Position numbers and translations under genes: made by a program. A stretch of DNA of 5,484 nt from JAOUEA01 sp031364965 (lineage in GTDB: Bacteria; Actinomycetota; UBA4738; HRBIN12), in NCBI GenBank assembly GCA_031364965.1, contig JANLXF010000151.1:1-5484 (forward strand), written 5' to 3'. Every line of letters begins with the position of its first letter. The first letter of the stretch is position 1. A model generated the notes under the pieces. The model ran no database searches and was not told the DNA's origin. It saw only the letters and a program-made list of their open reading frames with translations. This document shows positions 1-5,132 of this stretch, one piece after another.

Positions 1-1
1 C

Positions 2-292
2 GTCGATTGGAACGCGGAGCTCGTGCACGGGGACCTGGGCGACGTCGTTCGGCAGCTGAAGCAGGAGCCAGGCAACGGCCTGTTCGTGGGAGGCCTGACC
101 CTCTCGCTGGCTTTGACGGATCTGGGATTGATCGATGAGTACGAGTTCGTCGTGCTGCCCATCCTGGCGGGCCACGGCCCGACGTTGTTCGCCGGCCTGA
201 GCGAGCAGCTCGACCTGAGGCTCGTGGGCCGCAAGGAATTCCGGTCGGGGGCGGTGGCTCTGCGGTACGAACCCAGTCGTGTCACGGCTTGA
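2..292 (+). CDS. dihydrofolate reductase family protein (RibD C-terminal domain), 5' truncated
   Basis: This is the C-terminal 96 residues of a protein whose start lies left of the window. The frame is open from base 2 to a TGA at 290-292. The visible part matches the second half of the RibD C-terminal / DHFR-like fold: a glycine pair (FVGGLTLS, about residues 28-35) at the nucleotide-binding strand, then LTDLGLIDEYEFVVLPILAGHGPTLF in two pieces, where GLIDEY (42-47) and the P-x-L-x-G-x-G-P-x-LF pattern (53-63) are family hallmarks, and a final beta-strand pair ending RYEPSR. Members are NADPH-dependent reductases or uncharacterised relatives (YyaP/YwjB type). The substrate cannot be told from this fragment, and it is not necessarily folate or riboflavin metabolism. 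GTG at 23 is internal to the conserved fold and is unlikely to be the true start. The next gene lies 365 bp downstream, so this is probably a separate transcription unit. Confidence 0.85.
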   Translation, partial: VDWNAELVHGDLGDVVRQLKQEPGNGLFVGGLTLSLALTDLGLIDEYEFVVLPILAGHGPTLFAGLSEQLDLRLVGRKEFRSGAVALRYEPSRVTA

Positions 293-404
293 TGGTTTCA
301 AATATCCTAATGGGTCACGCAGCCCCAGCGCGCACCGCCCATCGATACAGAAAGCCAACCTGAGGAGCCTCGGCCTCACCGTTGATCGATCCGCTCGTGC
401 GGCC

Positions 405-432
405 GGACGGGCCCACCGAAATTGGCCGGTCC
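405..432. repeat. imperfect inverted repeat / GC-rich hairpin
   Basis: GGACGGGCC (405-413) faces GGCCGGTCC (424-432) across a 10-base loop. Eight of nine positions pair, with one G-G mismatch. A smaller hairpin, TGAGG (361-365) with CCTCA (374-378), lies just upstream. Neither is followed by a T-tract. They could weakly terminate the upstream transcript or form leader structure, but such GC-rich hairpins also occur by chance in DNA of this composition. Confidence 0.3.
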
Positions 433-575
433 ACCCTTCGGGCAAGCGAGTTGGGTGTACGAGGTTGGGCGGGGTCTTGAATCGAGAGTCAGGTTTGTCA
501 TCCAGTGCCGGGCCCGTCTCCTGTGTTCTCCCACTTATTCGCTCGGCCTGGTGGGGACGTCTAGGACCCGCTGAT

Positions 576-605
576 TTGACTTTTCAGTCAATGCGGGGAC
601 ATCAT
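576..605 (+). promoter_or_regulatory. candidate promoter with inverted repeat over the -35 box
   Basis: TTGACT (576-581) differs from the housekeeping -35 consensus in one base. CATCAT (600-605) matches four of six -10 positions, and the spacer is 18 bp. A start just past 605 would leave a leader of roughly 45 bases before ATG 658. The -35 box is one arm of a perfect inverted repeat, TTGACT-TTTC-AGTCAA (576-591), which could be an operator for a repressor competing with sigma, or a short hairpin. The -10 match is weak, so this is a prediction only. Confidence 0.35.
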
Positions 606-645
606 CCAGTCCCAGCCGGCGGGCCACTCCCCGCGCTTCCGAGGC

Positions 646-652
646 AAAGGAG
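646..652 (+). promoter_or_regulatory. ribosome binding site for the propeller gene
   Basis: AAAGGAG ends five bases before ATG 658. It is a strong purine-rich Shine-Dalgarno match. It fixes the start and agrees with a signal peptide beginning right at that methionine. Confidence 0.8.
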
Positions 653-657
653 CATCG

Positions 658-1938
658 ATGCGACGTCGTCTCGTTCTGGTGAGTGCCGTGATCGGGATGC
701 TCGTCGGCTTGTGGCCCGTTGGCCAGGCGAGCGCGGCGGCGCTCGGCTGGCAGTCCGAGGCGCTTTGGAGCGCCACGGCCGATGACTGGGAGCCGGCCAC
801 CGCTGCGGCCCCCAACTCGAGCTACGTCTATCAGGCGACGACGCGCTACCACGGGCCGAAGGCGTGCACGCAATGCCCCGACCCCGCGATCATCGTCCGC
901 GCCTCGAGCGACGGTGGCATCACTTGGGGCCCGGATCGCTATATCTGCGCATGCAGAAACACCAAGGCCCAGAACGACCCGCAGCTTCAGGTGGCGACTG
1001 ACGGAACCGTCTTCGCGACCTGGCTGAACGACTACAACCCCGGCGTGGTCTTCTCCAAGTCCACTGACCACGGCTTCACGTGGTCGGTGCCCCTGAGCGT
1101 GAAAGGCAAAGGTCTCTCGTTCAGTGACAAACCGATCCTCGCTATCTCACCCGGCGGGCAGGACGTGTACATAGCCTGGAACTCGAGCGACAGCTACGTC
1201 GTGGCCTCCCACAACGGCGGCGCATCTTTCGGCGCACGGGTCAAGACGAACAGCGACTCCCTCTATTGGTTCGCGGAGGGCGGTGTGGTCGCGCCAAACG
1301 GAAACGTGTATTTCTCTGAGAGCGCCGAACTCCAGGCGGGCACGGGCCAGACCAAGATCGCGGTCCTTCGCTCGACGGATGGCGGCGCGTCCTATACGAC
1401 GACGTTCGTCGACACCGCCGAAGAGCAGCCGCCGTGCACCGTGCCGACCTGCTCGGTGGACTACTTCGCTGCGCAGGCCAACATCGCGGTAGACCCGACG
1501 GGCAAACTGATGCTGGCCTACACCGCAGGCACGGCGTTCCAAGCTCCCAAGGACCTGTGGGTGCGAACGTCCACGGACGGTCTGGCCTGGAGCGCGCGGA
1601 CCGAGATCGGGCTGAATACTGGCGACGCAGGCTTCCCGGTGATCGAGACCGGCGGCGCGGGAGATTTCCGTGTGGCGTGGCAGGACAACCGCAATGGCGC
1701 GACGGCCTGGAACACGTGGTACACGCGTACGACGAACGGCGGTGGCTCCTGGAGCGCGCAGATCAGGCTGTCCGACCTCGGCAGCGGCGCGCCCTACAAG
1801 ACTACAAATGGCTACGCCTTCCCGTACGGGGACTATTTCGACCTGGACGTGAATGGCTCGGGGATGAACTTCGTGATCTGGAGCGAAGGCCCGAACTTCG
1901 TCGGGCCGGGCGGCACCTGGTCGACCCGAGGCGTGTAA
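658..1938 (+). CDS. secreted Asp-box (BNR) repeat beta-propeller protein, sialidase-superfamily fold
   Basis: The product has 426 residues and is probably exported by Sec. It has Arg residues at 2-4, a hydrophobic core at 5-20 and a likely signal-peptidase site after ASA (24-26). Six Asp-box motifs (S-x-D-x-G-x-x-W type) are visible: SSDGGITW 83-90, STDHGFTW 135-142, SHNGGASF 184-191, STDGGASY 239-246, STDGLAW 305-311 and TTNGGGSW 358-365. They alternate with six similar strands carrying a D/N-x-x-G turn followed by a hydrophobic run (about 104-126, 157-178, 208-222, 272-292, 326-345, 390-411). This predicts a six-bladed propeller with almost nothing else. Six cysteines form three close pairs (C70/C73, C97/C99, C260/C265), plausible disulfides. 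I cannot see the FRIP motif or assign the arginine triad of true sialidases, so glycosidase activity is not supported; a binding or scaffold role is equally possible. The AAAGGAG site at 646-652 fixes the start. It appears monocistronic. Confidence 0.85.
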   Translation: MRRRLVLVSAVIGMLVGLWPVGQASAAALGWQSEALWSATADDWEPATAAAPNSSYVYQATTRYHGPKACTQCPDPAIIVRASSDGGITWGPDRYICACRNTKAQNDPQLQVATDGTVFATWLNDYNPGVVFSKSTDHGFTWSVPLSVKGKGLSFSDKPILAISPGGQDVYIAWNSSDSYVVASHNGGASFGARVKTNSDSLYWFAEGGVVAPNGNVYFSESAELQAGTGQTKIAVLRSTDGGASYTTTFVDTAEEQPPCTVPTCSVDYFAAQANIAVDPTGKLMLAYTAGTAFQAPKDLWVRTSTDGLAWSARTEIGLNTGDAGFPVIETGGAGDFRVAWQDNRNGATAWNTWYTRTTNGGGSWSAQIRLSDLGSGAPYKTTNGYAFPYGDYFDLDVNGSGMNFVIWSEGPNFVGPGGTWSTRGV

Positions 1939-1948
1939 GAAAAACTCC

Positions 1949-1969
1949 GGGGTAACGCAGCGCTACCCT
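1949..1969. terminator. weak hairpin just after the propeller gene
   Basis: GGGGTA (1949-1954) pairs with TACCCT (1964-1969), five Watson-Crick pairs plus one G-T, around a nine-base loop. It begins 11 bases after the TAA of the propeller gene. There is no T-tract on the plus side. Read on the minus strand, the hairpin is followed after four bases by TTTTT (complement of 1940-1944), so it looks more like a terminator for leftward transcription, or a weak bidirectional one. Confidence 0.35.
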
Positions 1970-2079
1970 GCTGGCTCGGGACGAGACCCTACGAGCTTGC
2001 CGCGCTGAGCCCGCAGCGCCGGCCGAGGAGCTCCGGCAGCCGTTCGCGTGGACAGCATCCGACGCGATCTGCGCTGCCT

Positions 2080-2310
2080 CACCTCAAGCCGTTCTTCGAG
2101 GACCTGGATCGGGCGATCGGCCGCCGAATCCTGACCAGCGAGATTTGGTTGTCAGACAACGACCCGAAGTCCTCCTTGCAGTACCTGCGCGCGCGGCTCG
2201 ACTCCCTTTGGACTCCACAGCGCGCTGCCCACCCTGGTCGGTCCTTCGAGCCGGTCAGCGCGCTTGGTGTTCGTGAGCTCGATCCACACCGTGGGGCTAT
2301 CGCCGTTTGA
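2080..2310 (+). pseudogene. gene-like fragment without a start codon, unidentified
   Basis: Frame 1 stays open from just after the TAA of the propeller gene (1939) to TGA 2308-2310, 123 sense codons, but has no ATG or GTG. From about 2080 to 2213 it reads as ordinary protein. Examples are LKPFFEDLDRAIGRRIL, EIWLSDNDPKSSLQYLR and ARLDSLW, with mixed acidic, basic and hydrophobic residues and about 88% G or C at third positions. Beyond 2214 the translation becomes rich in Pro, Arg and Ala and less convincing, and before 2080 it is rich in Arg and Ser. I read this as an internal or C-terminal scrap of a gene lost by decay. The family is not recognised. Caution: the minus frame that shares its third positions has the same GC bias, so only amino-acid composition favours the plus strand. 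Confidence 0.25.
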
Positions 2311-2391
2311 CACGGGCTCTCCCTCGATGAGGTCCTCTGGCAATCTGTGCGGCAGACTAACTCGGCCGAAGCGGAGAAGCGTAACCCCCTG
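2152..2391 (-). pseudogene. minus-strand gene-like fragment, unidentified
   Basis: A minus-strand frame is open from 2391 (after a TGA at 2392-2394) to a TGA at 2152-2154. The convincing part, about 2375 down to 2216, translates to pieces such as VSLPHRLPEDLIEGEPVSNG, SPTVWIELTNTKRADRLEG and RVGSALWSP, with balanced charge and roughly 80% G or C at third positions. The only usable start is TTG at 2343, which lacks a Shine-Dalgarno sequence and falls inside the good stretch, so the 5' end appears lost. After 2216 the reading deteriorates into the zone where the plus-strand fragment looks better. It therefore seems to be a truncated relic meeting another relic near 2215. A real 63-residue protein started at TTG 2343 is possible but unlikely. 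The family is not recognised. Confidence 0.25.
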
Positions 2392-2493
2392 TCAACCGTG
2401 TCCGATGGCAGCAGGGCGGCGCCGTTGGGACTGATGCATGTTCCTGGCTTGACTCGCCCGCACAGGCTCGAGGTTCCATCGACGACAAGATTC

Positions 2494-2515
2494 AAGGGGA
2501 GGAGCTCCTCCCCTT
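2494..2515. terminator. perfect 22-bp palindrome, probable bidirectional terminator
   Basis: The sequence from 2494 to 2515 is its own exact reverse complement. It runs AAGGGGAGG-AGCT and then the mirror complement, giving a stem of nine base pairs with an AGCT loop. The arms are A/T at the outside and GC-rich inside, like an intrinsic terminator, though the T run is only two bases on either strand. It lies 25 bp beyond the stop of the minus-strand membrane-protein remnant (2541-2543), the place expected for that gene's terminator. A binding site for a dimeric protein is an alternative. Confidence 0.5.
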
Positions 2516-2540
2516 CACTCCTTCGTCTAGCAACCACGCC

Positions 2541-2748
2541 TCAGGCGGTCTCCCACCATTCGGCGACCTCGGGCTGCATCAGGTAGTTCATCCCTTGCGA
2601 GGTGTCCACCGCCTGGAACGGCCACTGCTTATCTCCGAAGAGACTGCGGGTCGCCAGGCCTGATAGGACGAACTGCCACCTCTGCACTCAACCAGAGCGC
2701 AACGAGCGCGGTGACGAGGGCGACTGCTCCCAGCACGGCCGCCAGCAT
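2541..2748 (-). pseudogene. small membrane protein gene, frameshifted
   Basis: Two minus-strand frames look like consecutive parts of one gene. The first starts at ATG 2746-2748 and encodes MLAAVLGAVALVTALVALWL, a textbook transmembrane helix, before drifting into unconvincing sequence and a TAA at 2629-2631. The second, open from 2687 to TGA 2541-2543 (48 codons, about 85% G or C at third positions), reads WQFVLSGLATRSLFGDKQWP and then QAVDTSQGMNYLMQPEVAEW followed by WETA. Joining them near 2680-2690 needs one extra base to be skipped and yields a protein of roughly 70 residues: a membrane anchor plus a short soluble tail. Neither start has a good ribosome binding site. The 22-bp palindrome follows the stop. 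It could be a decayed gene, a sequencing error, or two tiny overlapping genes. The family is not recognised. Confidence 0.4.
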
Positions 2749-2856
2749 CGCATGGCAACCCGGACGGGTCGAGACTGGGCCAGAACCCAAGAGGGCCGCG
2801 TAGAAAGCGAGACGAAACTAGTAGATCGTCCGTGAACCGATCCCGGGCCTGATTGC

Positions 2857-2911
2857 GACAGAGGGGGTGATGACCGTTCGTGCTGACAGAGGAGTGATGA
2901 CCGTTCGTGCT
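2857..2911 (+). repeat. tandem duplication of the sigma-factor translation start
   Basis: Unit 1 (2857-2884, 28 bp) and unit 2 (2885-2911, 27 bp) are directly adjacent. Both begin GACAGAGG and end GTGATGACCGTTCGTGCT, and they differ only in one or two bases between these blocks (GG versus A). Each unit holds a purine-rich Shine-Dalgarno-like run, a GTG-ATG start pair and the first codons of the sigma gene. The two starts are 27 bp apart, hence in frame. Identity continues two bases past unit 2 (GA, 2912-2913). Confidence 0.9.
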
Positions 2912-3424
2912 GAAGGCGACGATGCGCTGCTCGCAGCTGTCGCGAGAGGCGACCGGGACGCGCTCCCCGAACTATACCGGCGCCACGGTCCGTGGCTGAT
3001 GCTCCGACTCTCGCGCCGATGTGCGGACCACGGGATCGTGGAGGAAGTCGTGCAGGACACGTTCGTGGCGGTGTGGCGGGGTGCAAACCGGTATCGGGCA
3101 TCCGGGGAGGTTGCGGCCTGGATCTGGGGTATCGGGATCCGCCGATTGATTTCGCGGCTCCGCCAGCGACCGAAGGGGATCGTCCGTCCACACTCGGACG
3201 CTACGAAGGTCTCTGCCGAGGATGAGGTCCTGATTGGTGTCGAGCATGGGGACCTCGGCGCGGCGCTCGGGCGACTCTCCCCTGACCTTCGTGCGGTGGT
3301 CCAAGCCACCGTGCTGGACGGGTTGACCACGAAGGAGGCCGCAATGTTGCTCGATATCCCGCAGGGCACGGTGAAGACGCGCGCGGCGCGAGCCCGGCGC
3401 GAACTGAGGGAGGCGTTGGCATGA
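2870..3424 (+). CDS. ECF-family RNA polymerase sigma factor (sigma-70 regions 2 and 4)
   Basis: It directs RNA polymerase to a specific promoter set, probably including its own operon. Counting from GTG 2867 (185 residues), region 2 spans about 19-103, with VQDTFVAVWRG (62-72) in the core-binding part and AAWIWGIGIRRLISRLRQ (83-100) in the promoter-melting and -10 recognition part. Region 4 spans about 133-183, with LSPDLRAVV, TTKEAAMLLDIPQGTVKTR as the helix-turn-helix, and a basic end. There is no region 1 or 3 and no C-terminal extension, as in the ECF group. The start is ambiguous because the initiation region is tandemly duplicated: GTG 2867, ATG 2870, GTG 2894 and ATG 2897 are all in frame. 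ATG 2870 is used because GAGG (2861-2864) lies five bases before it. ATG 2897, with GAGG four bases before it, may be the ancestral start. It overlaps the anti-sigma gene by ATGA (3421-3424), the usual pairing of an ECF factor with its regulator. Confidence 0.9.
   Translation: MTVRADRGVMTVRAEGDDALLAAVARGDRDALPELYRRHGPWLMLRLSRRCADHGIVEEVVQDTFVAVWRGANRYRASGEVAAWIWGIGIRRLISRLRQRPKGIVRPHSDATKVSAEDEVLIGVEHGDLGAALGRLSPDLRAVVQATVLDGLTTKEAAMLLDIPQGTVKTRAARARRELREALA
3406..3413 (+). promoter_or_regulatory. ribosome binding site of the anti-sigma gene inside the sigma gene
   Basis: GAGGGAGG lies seven bases before ATG 3421, within the last codons of the sigma gene. It gives the anti-sigma gene independent ribosome loading as well as coupling through the ATGA overlap, which would help keep sigma and anti-sigma balanced. 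Confidence 0.7.
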
Positions 3425-4257
3425 ATAGCACCTGGCACGCCGATCCAGCGTTGATCGCGCGATACGTCAGCGACAACCTGGACGACATCAACGCGTCGTC
3501 GCTGGAGGCGCACATCCTAACGTGCGCACTCTGTCGCGAAACCCTCACGGCCATGGCGCCGACCGCTCCACTCGAGGGCATCTGGCAGGCGATCGAGACC
3601 GTGCTGAACGCGCCACAACCAGGGTTCGTCGAGCAGGTGCTCCTGCGACTCGGAATTCACGAACACGTGGCACGCCTGCTCGCGGCCACGCCCTCGCTCC
3701 GCCTGTCCTGGTTCGCCGCCGAGGCGTTCGCCCTGGCCTCTGCGGCCTTCGCGGCGCAGAACACCGCCGGCACATATGCGGGAGGTACCGCGTTGTTTCT
3801 GTTTCTGGTCCTGGCCGCCCTCGCGCCGGTCGCCGGCGTCGCCGCGGCGTTCGGGCCGGGCGTCGATCCCTCCTACGAGATCGGCATCGCCTCACCGATG
3901 CGAACCGACCGCTTGTTGTTCATCCGTGCAACGGCCGTACTGGTCGCCTCGATCGCCATCGGTTCCTTCGCCGCGATCGCACTGCCGGGCTTGGACCGGA
4001 CGATGACCTTGTGGCTGCTGCCCGCCCTGGGCCTGACTCTGGCGACGCTCGCTGTGGCGACATGGCTGCACCCCATCGTCGCCGCCAGCGTGGTGGGGGT
4101 GGTGTGGGTGATGTTCGCGGCCGCGGTGTCGGTGGCCAGCGCCGATCCGCTGGCACCGTTCCGCCTCAACGGTCAGCTCGCATCCGTCGTCTCGATCGTC
4201 GCATGCCTCTTGATCCTTGCCCAGCGACACTCCGTCTACGAAGGAGAGATCCCATGA
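3421..4257 (+). CDS. zf-HC2 anti-sigma domain fused to a multi-pass membrane domain
   Basis: The product has 278 residues. The N-terminus (about 5-45) is a zinc-binding anti-sigma (ZAS/zf-HC2) domain: H31-x3-C35-x2-C38, with His6 as a likely further ligand 25 residues earlier, a spacing like that of RsrA-type proteins. It should bind and restrain the sigma factor encoded just upstream. A linker (46-90) leads into about six hydrophobic segments, near 95-112, 121-144, 167-189, 195-215, 218-240 and 252-267, with the zinc domain most likely cytoplasmic. Classical membrane anti-sigmas have a single helix, so this long membrane domain is unusual and may belong to the transporter encoded downstream. 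The start is ATG 3421, seven bases after GAGGGAGG (3406-3413), overlapping the sigma stop by four bases. It overlaps the ATPase gene by ATGA at 4254-4257. The family assignment is good; the role of the membrane part is inference. Confidence 0.85.
   Translation: MNSTWHADPALIARYVSDNLDDINASSLEAHILTCALCRETLTAMAPTAPLEGIWQAIETVLNAPQPGFVEQVLLRLGIHEHVARLLAATPSLRLSWFAAEAFALASAAFAAQNTAGTYAGGTALFLFLVLAALAPVAGVAAAFGPGVDPSYEIGIASPMRTDRLLFIRATAVLVASIAIGSFAAIALPGLDRTMTLWLLPALGLTLATLAVATWLHPIVAASVVGVVWVMFAAAVSVASADPLAPFRLNGQLASVVSIVACLLILAQRHSVYEGEIP
4241..4246 (+). promoter_or_regulatory. ribosome binding site of the ABC ATPase gene
   Basis: AAGGAG lies seven bases before ATG 4254 and ten before ATG 4257, inside the end of the anti-sigma gene. 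It supports a start here and not anywhere in the long upstream open frame. Confidence 0.75.
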
Positions 4258-5132
4258 TGAGCATGAGCGTGCCTACGGTCGAGATTACCGACGTCCACAA
4301 GCGCTTCGGCCGCACCGCCGCTCTCGCGGGTCTCAGCTTCGACGCGCCCGCCGGCATCACCGGTCTCCTCGGCCCGAACGGGGCCGGAAAGACCACCTTG
4401 CTGCGGATGGCGGCCACCGTGCTGGCGCCCGATTCGGGGCAGATCCGGCTGCTGGGATGGGACCCGTCGATCTCCGATGAACGCCTCGCGATCCGTCGGC
4501 GGTTGGGTTACATGCCACAGGAACCCGGGTTCCACCGCAGCTTCACCGCCTTCGAGTTCGTCGACTACATCGCGATCCTGAAGGAGATGACGGAACGACC
4601 CAGGCGCCACGAGGAGGTTCGACGTGTGCTCACGCTGGTCGGGCTCGAGGGTGTGATGGATCGCAAGATCAAGACGCTCTCCGGTGGGATGCGTAGGCGC
4701 GTGGCATTGGCGCAGGCGCTCCTGGGTGACCCCGATCTTCTGATCCTGGACGAACCGACCGCAGGCCTGGATCCTGAACAACGACTTCGGTTCCGCGAGA
4801 TCGTTTCGGAGCGAGCCGGCGACCGAACCGTCGTGCTGTCCACCCACCAGACCGAAGACGTCGCTGCGCTGTGTCCCCGGGTCGTGGTCATGCTCGACGG
4901 AACGGCGCTGTTCGAGGGAACACCGACGGATCTGACCGACGTCGCGACCGGTCGCGTGTGGCTGGCCCCGGAGCGATCGCCAGAAGCTCGGCTCTCCTGG
5001 CGTACCCCGGACGGAGCACACCGTCACATCGGTGATGCACCCGCTGGTGCCACCCTGGTTCCGCCGACGCTCGAAGACGGTTACCTCCTGTTGGTCGGCG
5101 AGCGCGCTCTCGTCGAGCCTGAGGCTGCATGA
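4254..5132 (+). CDS. ABC transporter ATP-binding protein
   Basis: The product has 292 residues and is the nucleotide-binding subunit of an ABC-2-type exporter. All motifs are intact: Walker A GPNGAGKT (40-47), Q-loop Gln89 in YMPQE, signature LSGGM (142-146), Walker B LLILDE (162-167) with catalytic Glu167, D-loop GLD (171-173) and switch His198 in STHQTED. It should therefore hydrolyse ATP and drive its partner permease at the inner face of the membrane. After the catalytic core (about 8-222) there is a 70-residue tail found in many exporter ATPases of this kind, whose function is unclear. The start is ATG 4254, seven bases after AAGGAG (4241-4246); ATG 4257 follows directly and fits almost as well. 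The frame is open far upstream to 3522, but that part only shadows the anti-sigma gene. It overlaps its neighbours by ATGA on both sides. The substrate cannot be told. Confidence 0.93.
   Translation: MMSMSVPTVEITDVHKRFGRTAALAGLSFDAPAGITGLLGPNGAGKTTLLRMAATVLAPDSGQIRLLGWDPSISDERLAIRRRLGYMPQEPGFHRSFTAFEFVDYIAILKEMTERPRRHEEVRRVLTLVGLEGVMDRKIKTLSGGMRRRVALAQALLGDPDLLILDEPTAGLDPEQRLRFREIVSERAGDRTVVLSTHQTEDVAALCPRVVVMLDGTALFEGTPTDLTDVATGRVWLAPERSPEARLSWRTPDGAHRHIGDAPAGATLVPPTLEDGYLLLVGERALVEPEAA

Larger units (their letters stand above)
293..657. other. intergenic region, 365 bp, no supported gene
   Basis: No reading frame here looks like protein. Open frames crossing it are arginine- and serine-rich and extend as shadows into the propeller gene. 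It holds two imperfect hairpins (361-378 and 405-432), a candidate promoter with an inverted repeat (576-605), and the ribosome binding site of the next gene (646-652). It probably contains the end of the reductase transcript and the control region of the propeller gene. No convincing intrinsic terminator with a T-tract is seen after position 292. Confidence 0.6.
1939..2866. other. 928-bp region without an intact gene; probable gene remnants
   Basis: No complete, well-started gene is found between the propeller gene and the sigma-factor operon. Three stretches have balanced, protein-like composition and GC-rich third positions but lack starts or change frame: 2080-2310 plus, 2152-2391 minus, and 2541-2748 minus. 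A weak hairpin (1949-1969) and a perfect 22-bp palindrome (2494-2515) are also present. I saw no transposase motif, no clear insertion-sequence ends and no recognisable structured RNA such as SRP RNA, RNase P RNA or tmRNA. The leader of the sigma operon should lie in the last 100 bp, but no clear -35/-10 pair is seen there. Confidence 0.5.

Noticed and set aside
279..785. Plus-strand open frame of 168 codons overlapping the propeller gene start
   Set aside because: It is rich in Arg, Ser and Gly with no recognisable motif. It runs into the signal-peptide region of a well-supported gene in another frame.
535..1071. Minus-strand open frame of 178 codons
   Set aside because: It is antisense to the propeller gene with Arg/Gly/Ala-rich low-complexity composition, a typical shadow in high-GC DNA.
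1434..1955. Plus-strand open frame of 173 codons within the propeller gene
   Set aside because: It is Arg-rich and in the wrong frame relative to the clear Asp-box protein. It has no ribosome site.
2209..2217. LW-x-P residues appear on both strands (SLWTP on plus, ALWSP on minus), suggesting homologous inverted fragments
   Set aside because: TGGACTCCA is nearly self-complementary, so both strands encode Trp-x-Pro here by chance. It is not evidence of an inverted duplication.
2385..2515. Possible structured non-coding RNA ending at the palindrome
   Set aside because: Several short self-complementary words exist, but none of the signatures of SRP RNA, RNase P RNA, tmRNA, 6S RNA or tRNA could be found.
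2813..2860. ECF-type autoregulated promoter before the sigma gene (GAACC at 2834-2838)
   Set aside because: A GAAC-like -35 element is present, but no CGTC- or TC-type -10 element lies at 16-17 bp. Autoregulation remains plausible but is not supported by sequence.
2688..3513. Long minus-strand open frames opposite the sigma-factor gene
   Set aside because: They are antisense to conserved sigma regions 2 and 4, are Ser/Arg/Pro-rich and have no recognisable domain.
3522..4253. Upstream extension of the ABC ATPase frame by over 240 codons
   Set aside because: This part is an Arg-rich shadow of the anti-sigma gene. The ATPase fold, the AAGGAG site and the ATGA overlap place the start at 4254.
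4236..5027. Minus-strand open frame of 263 codons opposite the ATPase gene
   Set aside because: It is antisense to an ATPase with all motifs intact. Its Gln/His/Arg-rich composition is typical of a shadow frame.
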